Of a DNA stretch of 40,358 bases, positions 35,445-40,358 are shown piece after piece. The notes beneath the pieces were generated by a model that was not told the origin of the DNA, made no database searches, and saw nothing but the letters and a program-made list of their open reading frames with translations. Both the position numbers and the translations under genes were made by a program. The DNA comes from Pirellulales bacterium (GTDB taxonomy: Bacteria; Planctomycetota; Planctomycetia; Pirellulales; PALSA-1355), in assembly GCA_022844125.1 (NCBI GenBank), contig JALHMI010000019.1, positions 1-40,358 of the forward strand, given 5' to 3'. How positions within the stretch are numbered: the first letter of the stretch is position 1; every line of letters starts with the position of its first letter.

Positions 35445-36158
35445 TCAGTTCGTGGAGCTGACCCGGTCCAGGCTGTCGTCGTGACAGTGCCGGCAGCTCT
35501 GAGCGACCAGCCGCGTGGCCGTACTGGGCACCGAGTCGGAAGCTGCATTATGACAGCCCGAGCAGCAATTCAGGTTTTCGAGTTTCGCGCTGGCCAGAAG
35601 CTGATCGTCGCGCAACCGATACCGCGGGGCGTGATCGGGTTTGTGCCCATAGCAGGCCGCGGGGAGCGTGGCGAGCTGCATCCAGTCGGCCTGAGAGATC
35701 GCTGGTTTCTCGTCGGCGGGTGGCGGCGGAAGTGCCGCGCCGGTCGTCAGGCTGGGAACTCCCAGGCGATCTGCCGCGCCGCCGCTGAGGAGCAATCCCA
35801 CGGTGACGCCGATCGCGATCATGGCCGCGGTGCGCCAAGCGGCGACCGGCACGCGCGGACGAACCTGCGGTAGTTGGACGGCGAGCCGCCGGCGCGCGGG
35901 GCGCGTCTCATACTCCGCGGCATAGGAAAGCACCGGCGACTGGCGTTCGCCGCCGGTCGCGCAGAAGTAGCCCGGCAGGTCGCGGCTTTCTTCCGGATCG
36001 ACCGCTTCTTGAAACAGCTCGAGCGCAGGGCGGAGCGCTTCGGCCAGGCGATGGCACTCAGCGCACTCATTCAAGTGCGTTTCGACGTGCTCATCGCAGG
36101 AAGTGCCGGTCGGAAAAGGACCGCGGGTCAGAATGTCGAAGACCTGATCGCAATTCAT
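35445..36158 (-). CDS. Anti-sigma factor with two periplasmic CxxCH (haem c-type) motifs
   Basis: A 237-residue protein. The N-terminal zinc anti-sigma domain has H28-x3-C32-x2-C35 (THLNECAECH). A single membrane segment lies at about 108-128. The C-terminal periplasmic part has two haem-attachment motifs, C199-S-G-C202-H203 and C222-R-H-C225-H226. Standard ZAS anti-sigma factors end in an unrelated sensor domain; CxxCH motifs are unusual and suggest sensing of redox state, oxygen or NO. Its ATG overlaps the sigma factor stop (ATGA), so the two are translationally coupled. The haem call is by motif only; metal or disulphide use is possible. Confidence 0.8.
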   Translation of the reverse strand: MNCDQVFDILTRGPFPTGTSCDEHVETHLNECAECHRLAEALRPALELFQEAVDPEESRDLPGYFCATGGERQSPVLSYAAEYETRPARRRLAVQLPQVRPRVPVAAWRTAAMIAIGVTVGLLLSGGAADRLGVPSLTTGAALPPPPADEKPAISQADWMQLATLPAACYGHKPDHAPRYRLRDDQLLASAKLENLNCCSGCHNAASDSVPSTATRLVAQSCRHCHDDSLDRVSSTN

Positions 36159-36781
36159 GACTGGTTCGACTCCGAAGCGTGTGGCAGGCGAGCGTTGCAT
36201 GAGGCGCCCGCCGATTCCAGTAACTGTGCCATGCGCTCCAGCCCTGTTCGCACGCGATTCTTCGCGGTGTTGAGGCTGCACTGCATGGCGTCGGCAATTT
36301 CGTGAAACTTCAGTCCGCCAAAGAACCGCAAGCGCAAGGCGTCTGCCTGGGCCAGCGAAAGCTGCGCGAGCAGCAGTTCGAGCTGTTCGGCCCGCTCCTT
36401 GGCGAGCAGATGACCGAGCGGCGTGCCTGAAGAGGGTTCGCTTGGCGCGGGCACGTCGCGCTCCGCTTCGCTCCCCAGCGGTTCGACGGGCACGCTCCGC
36501 TGGCGGCGATGATAGTGCGCGTGGCAGTGCCGCAGGAGGATCGTCCACAACCAGGTGCGAAAGCTGTACTGCGGGTCGAACGTGGCACGCGACTTGAACG
36601 CCGAGAGGAACGTTTCCTGCACGATGTCTTCGGCCCAGTCGGTGCGGCCCAGGCGGCTGCGCGCGACGCGCCGCAGCGCCGGCTCATAGCGCGCCACGAG
36701 TTCGGAGAACAGCTCCGTCTCGCCGCGCTGGATGCGCGCCATCAGCAGGGCGTCCGAGTTTTTGTCCGTGGGTTCAAACAC
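36155..36781 (-). CDS. ECF-type RNA polymerase sigma factor
   Basis: The roughly 208 residues contain region 2 (LFSELVARYEPALRRVARSRL, DWAEDIVQETFLSAFKSRATF, FRTWLWTILLRHCHAHYHRR) and region 4 (LSLAQADALRLRFFGGLKFH, EIADAMQCSLNTAKNRVRTGL). A 40-residue acidic linker joins them. It should direct transcription of a stress or surface regulon when released by the coupled anti-sigma factor. The start is uncertain: GTG 36781 keeps the conserved SDALLMARIQRGE segment, whereas ATG 36742 would cut into it and TTG 36820 adds 13 residues. Confidence 0.87.
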   Translation of the reverse strand: MFEPTDKNSDALLMARIQRGETELFSELVARYEPALRRVARSRLGRTDWAEDIVQETFLSAFKSRATFDPQYSFRTWLWTILLRHCHAHYHRRQRSVPVEPLGSEAERDVPAPSEPSSGTPLGHLLAKERAEQLELLLAQLSLAQADALRLRFFGGLKFHEIADAMQCSLNTAKNRVRTGLERMAQLLESAGASCNARLPHASESNQS

Positions 36782-36932
36782 TTTCCGGCCACATCCCTTC
36801 GAATCGGTTCGACTGGCCAAGTTTGGCGCGGGCGGGGAATCCGCCGCGCGAGAGCGGTCGATTTCCGGGCTGTATTGTCATCCGGTCGCTCGGGCGAAGC
36901 AAGCGTTTCGCGTGCGAAAGAAGGACCGCGGT

Positions 36933-37511
36933 TTACCCCAGCCGGGCCAGGTGTTCTGCCAGCGAGCGGCCGAGCGACCGGACCTGCTCCTGCTGCTTGG
37001 GGTCGGCCAGCGAGCCGTCGTCGGCAAAGGCCTTTGGGGCGCCCGAAATCGAGAGCGTGGCCGGCAGCACGACGACGCCGATGTTGCCGAGGATGGCCCT
37101 GACGTGGACGAGACCTCGCAAGCCGCCGAGGCCTCCCGGCGAAGCACTCATGATCACCGCCGTCTTGCCGGCATACTCGGCAAGCTGCTGCTGCCCCTCG
37201 ACCGGGCGCGAAACCCAATCGATCGTGTTCTTCAGCAGCGGGCTAATCGAGCTGTTGTACTCGGGCGAAGCGATCAAGAGCCCCTGATGCGAGAGGAACA
37301 GGTCCTTCAGCTTGCGGGCGTTCGGCGGAAGTCCGTAGGCGGCCTCCTCGTCCTGGTCAAAGAGCGGCAGCGGGTACTCTTTCAGGTCGATGAGCGTCAC
37401 CTCGGCCCCGGCCTCGCGGGCACCGTCCGCCGCGATCCGGATCATGCGTTTATTGAACGAGGCCTCGCGAGCGCTGCCGGCGAAGGCCAGGATTTTCGGT
37501 GATTCGGGCAT
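36933..37511 (-). CDS. NADPH-dependent FMN reductase
   Basis: A 192-residue flavodoxin-like protein: FMN phosphate loop GSAREASFNKRM near the N-terminus, LIASPEYNSSISPLLKNTID contacting the isoalloxazine, and SASPGGLGGLRG. The family reduces FMN, quinones, azo dyes or chromate with NAD(P)H. A chromate transporter lies elsewhere in the window, but 24 kb away, so a link is speculative. The genes on either side are divergent, so it is probably transcribed alone. Confidence 0.88.
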   Translation of the reverse strand: MPESPKILAFAGSAREASFNKRMIRIAADGAREAGAEVTLIDLKEYPLPLFDQDEEAAYGLPPNARKLKDLFLSHQGLLIASPEYNSSISPLLKNTIDWVSRPVEGQQQLAEYAGKTAVIMSASPGGLGGLRGLVHVRAILGNIGVVVLPATLSISGAPKAFADDGSLADPKQQEQVRSLGRSLAEHLARLG

Positions 37512-37557
37512 AGGTCGCTTTCAAAATGAGTTAGCGGATCACGTCATGGAGTGACCG

Positions 37558-37679
37558 TAGCCCGACGCGAGCGAGGGTACCCTGTCGTGCGGTTTTCTCT
37601 TCAATTTCGACCCTGGTAAAGCGTCAAACGATCTAGGTAAAGTCAACCAGCGGGGCTCCCTCGCTCACGCGTCGGGCTA
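37558..37679. repeat. Short inverted-repeat (REP-pair/MITE-like) element
   Basis: TAGCCCGACGCG-AGCGAGGG at 37558-37577 and the reverse complement of 37660-37679 (TAGCCCGACGCGTGAGCGAGGG type) match except for a 2-base gap. They flank 80-odd bases without an ORF, in the divergent region between the FMN reductase and the ferredoxin. This end sequence is of a kind I remember as recurrent in planctomycete genomes. Confidence 0.65.
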
Positions 37680-37799
37680 TGATTAGGGAGGCCGCCCGCC
37701 CACTGCGGCTACCGTAGTATATAACGTACCCGGACAGTGGGTCAGCTACTGGGCCGGCGAACACCACCACGAGAATCCAACCGCCGAGTGTCGACCGAT

Positions 37800-38120
37800 A
37801 TGCCTAAGTTCGAGAGCCATATTTTCGTCTGCTGCAAGGCGGGCAAATGCGACAAGGACGGCAAGGAAAAGCTGCGCAGCGCCTTCAAGAAGGAACTCAA
37901 GCACCGCGGGCTGAATCCGCAGGTGCGGGCGAACTCATCAGGCTGCCTGGACCAGTGCGACGAAGGGCCCACCGTAGTCATCTATCCGCAAGCGATCTGG
38001 TACGGCGGTGTGAAACTGGACGACGTCGAGCGCATCATCGAAGAGACGATCGTCGGCGGCCGAATCATCGAGGAGCTGGTGATTCCGGACGAGCGGTTGA
38101 ATTGCAAGAAGAAGGATTGA
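37800..38120 (+). CDS. Thioredoxin-like [2Fe-2S] ferredoxin
   Basis: A 106-residue protein of the thioredoxin-fold ferredoxin family. Cluster-ligand cysteines are in VCCKAGKC near the N-terminus and SGCLDQCDEGP in the middle; IYPQAIWYGGVKLDDVERII completes the fold. These proteins carry a 2Fe-2S cluster and serve as small electron carriers or NuoE-like relatives; the partner is unknown. ATG 37800 is chosen because MPKFESHIFVC is the family start; the upstream frame to 37737 is not conserved. TATAAC near 37715 may be its -10. Confidence 0.87.
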   Translation: MPKFESHIFVCCKAGKCDKDGKEKLRSAFKKELKHRGLNPQVRANSSGCLDQCDEGPTVVIYPQAIWYGGVKLDDVERIIEETIVGGRIIEELVIPDERLNCKKKD

Positions 38121-38166
38121 GGGGCGCGGTCGATCACCTCGAATCGCACGCTTGGCCAGTTTGATT

Positions 38167-38460
38167 TCAGTGCGAAAGTCGCCAGAGCGAGTCCCGCCGC
38201 TGCTGCTCTGCGGTGATAAAAAACGCGTAGACACCCGCCGAGACTTCACCCGCCGCGAACTCGATGCTTTGCTCGGGTGTCGTGATGCGATAGATATCCA
38301 GCATCTCGGGCTGAGATGGGTAAGTGGGGTGAAACAGCAGCACTCGCTCATCCAGCGATTCCCAGGGGAACTTCCACAGGTCAACGCCGGCGGTTGCAAT
38401 CGGCTCGCCTTCAAAGACGACGCCCAGCGGGATCCACTCTCGAGATGCAGACTTGGTCAT
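38167..38460 (-). CDS. Small hypothetical protein
   Basis: A 97-residue soluble protein (REWIPLGVVFEGEPIATAGV, then VLLFHPTYPSQPEMLDIYRI). No motif identified. It is divergent from the gene at 38493 with 32 bases between, so the two share a control region. Amino-acid composition is that of a real gene. Confidence 0.65.
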   Translation of the reverse strand: MTKSASREWIPLGVVFEGEPIATAGVDLWKFPWESLDERVLLFHPTYPSQPEMLDIYRITTPEQSIEFAAGEVSAGVYAFFITAEQQRRDSLWRLSH

Positions 38461-38492
38461 CTTGATATCCTACCACCAGCTGAGAGAGTCCA

Positions 38493-38741
38493 ATGAGCGA
38501 TAGCCCAGATCAGTCGGAAGAGGTCGTGCTGGGGCTTTCCCAGAATGAGGCGCTCGTGCTGTTCGAGTATCTGAGTCGCTGCGACCAGGACGGAAACTAT
38601 CAGTTCGTCGATCAGGCGGAACAGCGCGTGCTGTGGGACCTTGTGTGTCTCCTGGAGAAACAACTCGTGACAATACTCGACTCGCGGTATGACGAGTTGG
38701 TCGAGCAGGCTCGGAAGTCCGTTCGCGAGCGGATGGAATAA
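38493..38741 (+). CDS. Small hypothetical protein, all-helical
   Basis: An 82-residue acidic protein: LGLSQNEALVLFEYLSRCDQ and FVDQAEQRVLWDLVCLLEKQ form two amphipathic helices. I recall similar short proteins in planctomycetes and proteobacteria, without known function. GAGAGAGT precedes ATG 38493. Confidence 0.65.
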   Translation: MSDSPDQSEEVVLGLSQNEALVLFEYLSRCDQDGNYQFVDQAEQRVLWDLVCLLEKQLVTILDSRYDELVEQARKSVRERME

Positions 38742-38832
38742 ATGAAGCGCTGGCAGAATGCGACGATACCTAACCCGCTGCCTTTTCAGCATTTCCGGGC
38801 CCCGACAATTTCGAGCGAATAGGGCCAATTTC

Positions 38833-38862
38833 TTGCTTCTGGGCCACCCGGGTGTGTATATT
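38833..38862 (+). promoter_or_regulatory. Putative promoter of the cytochrome-WD40 gene
   Basis: TTGCTT (38833-38838) and TATATT (38857-38862) are 18 bases apart, about 95 bases before the ATG at 38958. Sequence resemblance only. Confidence 0.35.
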
Positions 38863-38957
38863 CGCATGTTGGGCGCGGCCCCTCTGCTGCGCCCTCTGTG
38901 CATGCCCGCCTACGCGTCCAACCTCCCCCGCCCGTGCTGAACCTAAGGTGCTCTCTT

Positions 38958-40358
38958 ATGACCCGATCGCTCGCGGTTGCGATCCTGTTTCCCGTAGCCT
39001 TGGCGGCTGTCGCTCTGAGCGCTGCTCGCGCGGATGAAACCGCGAAGCCGGCCGAGGCTGCGCCCGGGGCCAAGCTCAGCTACTTCAAGGACATCCGCCC
39101 GCTGCTCCAGGCGAACTGCCAGGGTTGCCATCAGCCGGCGAAGGCCGAGGGTGGCTACATGATGACCAGCCGCGAAGGGCTGCTCAAAGGGGGCGAGAGC
39201 GAGCAGGCGGCGATCGTGCCCGGCAAGCCCGAGGAGAGCTACCTGATCGAGCAGATCACGCCAATTGAGGGCAAAGCCGCCATGCCGGCTGGCAAGCCGC
39301 CGCTCAACGAAAACGACATCAAAAAGATCGCCCAGTGGATCGCCGAAGGCGCGGCCGACGATACGCCGGCCTCGGTGCGCGACGCGATCGACGCCGAACA
39401 TCCGCCGATGTACGAGTCGGCGCCCGTGATCACGGCGCTCGACTTCTCGCCGGACGATTCGCTGCTGGCTGTGAGCGGCTATCACGAGACGCTCCTCTTC
39501 AAGGGTGACGGCAGCGGACTCGTGGCCCGGCTGATCGGTCAATCGGAACGGATCGAAACGGTTGCCTTCTCGCCCGATGGCAAGCAACTGGCCGTAGCAG
39601 GCGGTTCGCCGGGCCGGTTGGGTGAGCTGCAAGTCTGGAACGTTGCCGATCAGAAGCTCGCGTTCACGCTGGCCGTGACGTTCGACACGATCTATGGCGT
39701 GAGCTGGTCGCACGATGGCAGCAAGATCGCCTTCGGCTGCGGCGACAACACGCTCCGGGCAGTGAACGCGGCGGACGGCGCGCAGGTGCTTTATCAGGGC
39801 GCTCACAGCGATTGGGTGCTCGACACCGTGTTCTCAAACGACAGCACGTACCTGGTGTCGGTCAGTCGCGACCGCTCGATGAAGCTGGTCGAAGTGGCCA
39901 CGCAGCGGTTCGTCGACAACATTACCAGCATCACGCCGGGCGCGCTTAAGGGCGGGCTCGACGCGGTCGATCGCCGGCCTGGGAAAGACGAACTGCTGAT
40001 CGGCGGGGCCGACGGCATTCCCAAGACGTACCAGATGCTCCGCACGCAGGACCGCAAGATCGGCGACGACTTCAACAAGATCAAAGAATACGAAGCGCTG
40101 CCGGGCCGGATCTACGATCTCGAGTTCAACGCCGATGGCAGCCGGTTCGCCGTGGGGAGCAGCCTCAACGGCACGGGCGAAGTTCGCGTGTACGAAACCG
40201 ACAGCGGCAAGCTGCTCGCCAAGATGGATGGCCAGAAGGGCGCGATCTATGCCGTGGCCTTCAGCCGTGGCGGCAACATCGTGGCCTCGGCCGGCTTCGA
40301 CGGCGTGATTCGCCTGAACGACGCCGCGACCGGAGCGCTCGTGAAAGAGTTCTCGCCG
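38958..40358 (+). CDS. Planctomycete cytochrome c (PSCyt1-like) plus WD40-repeat protein, 3'-truncated by the window edge
   Basis: From ATG 38958 the frame is open for 467 codons to the window end. A signal peptide (1-25, ending SAARAD) leads to a PSCyt1-like domain, YFKDIRPLLQANCQGCHQPA with C54-Q-G-C57-H58, ending IKKIAQWIAEGA. WD40-type blades follow from about residue 150: ITALDFSPDDSLLAVSGYH, ETVAFSPDGKQLAVAGG, YGVSWSHDGSKIAFGCGDN, and more to the edge. Such proteins sit in the periplasm beside DUF1549/DUF1553-type partners; the role is unclear. The missing end prevents a domain count. Confidence 0.87.
   Translation, partial: MTRSLAVAILFPVALAAVALSAARADETAKPAEAAPGAKLSYFKDIRPLLQANCQGCHQPAKAEGGYMMTSREGLLKGGESEQAAIVPGKPEESYLIEQITPIEGKAAMPAGKPPLNENDIKKIAQWIAEGAADDTPASVRDAIDAEHPPMYESAPVITALDFSPDDSLLAVSGYHETLLFKGDGSGLVARLIGQSERIETVAFSPDGKQLAVAGGSPGRLGELQVWNVADQKLAFTLAVTFDTIYGVSWSHDGSKIAFGCGDNTLRAVNAADGAQVLYQGAHSDWVLDTVFSNDSTYLVSVSRDRSMKLVEVATQRFVDNITSITPGALKGGLDAVDRRPGKDELLIGGADGIPKTYQMLRTQDRKIGDDFNKIKEYEALPGRIYDLEFNADGSRFAVGSSLNGTGEVRVYETDSGKLLAKMDGQKGAIYAVAFSRGGNIVASAGFDGVIRLNDAATGALVKEFSP

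Noticed and set aside
36878-37147. Short overlapping frames around the FMN reductase and sigma factor
   Set aside because: They lie in other frames of the FMN reductase and have no start signals or conserved features.

Overview
The window looks like chromosomal DNA of a planctomycete, most likely of the order Pirellulales. This rests on GC-rich coding DNA, a PEP-CTERM-tailed esterase, two formylglycine-type sulfatases, a planctomycete-type c-type cytochrome domain (PSCyt1-like) joined to WD40 repeats, a very large pre-peptidase C-terminal (PPC) domain protein, many small lineage-specific hypothetical proteins, and REP-like palindromes between genes. No rRNA, convincing tRNA or CRISPR array was seen.

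Bases 1-6762 are accessory and mosaic. A partial gene of unknown function runs off the left edge. A compact module follows: two cytochrome P460-family genes flank a beta-propeller lactonase on the minus strand, and a divergent Crp/Fnr-type regulator with one or two tiny downstream ORFs lies on the plus strand. A 22-bp palindrome in the divergent promoter is the likely operator. The module is bracketed by two same-orientation copies of a 60-codon coding remnant (424-612 and 5220-5402, 31 of 60 residues identical) that I read as C-terminal tails of lost integrases. Next come a 73-codon orphan gene, three perfect inverted repeats, a truncated tyrosine-recombinase N-terminus and a redoxin gene that seems to have lost its own 5' end. 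I infer repeated insertion and decay at one site.

Bases 6796-13958 hold a DUF2147 exported protein, an exported sulfatase, a methyltransferase, a DUF2007/zinc-ribbon protein, a possibly frameshifted lipoprotein, a chromate transporter and a PEP-CTERM SGNH hydrolase. Bases 14161-18810 hold a hypothetical gene, an orphan antitoxin with a 14-codon toxin stub, a DegT-type aminotransferase, and a coupled pair made of a flavin oxidoreductase and a PhlG-like C-C hydrolase. Bases 18989-23456 hold a second sulfatase, a bestrophin, a small membrane protein and an orphan DUF1778 antitoxin.

Bases 23625-26872 are housekeeping in character: hisI, hisG, an exported LamG-like protein, a RidA-like protein and a histidine phosphatase. 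Bases 27277-31158 carry a thioredoxin-trypsin fusion and a histidine kinase/response regulator pair. Bases 31255-36781 carry a 958-residue PPC protein, a TPR-like Ala/Pro-rich exported protein and an ECF sigma factor coupled to an unusual anti-sigma factor with two CxxCH motifs in its periplasmic part. Bases 36933-40358 carry an FMN reductase, a 2Fe-2S ferredoxin, two small hypotheticals and the start of a cytochrome-WD40 protein cut by the right edge.

The strongest candidates for undescribed biology are the P460/lactonase/regulator module between integrase-tail repeats and the anti-sigma factor with haem-type motifs.
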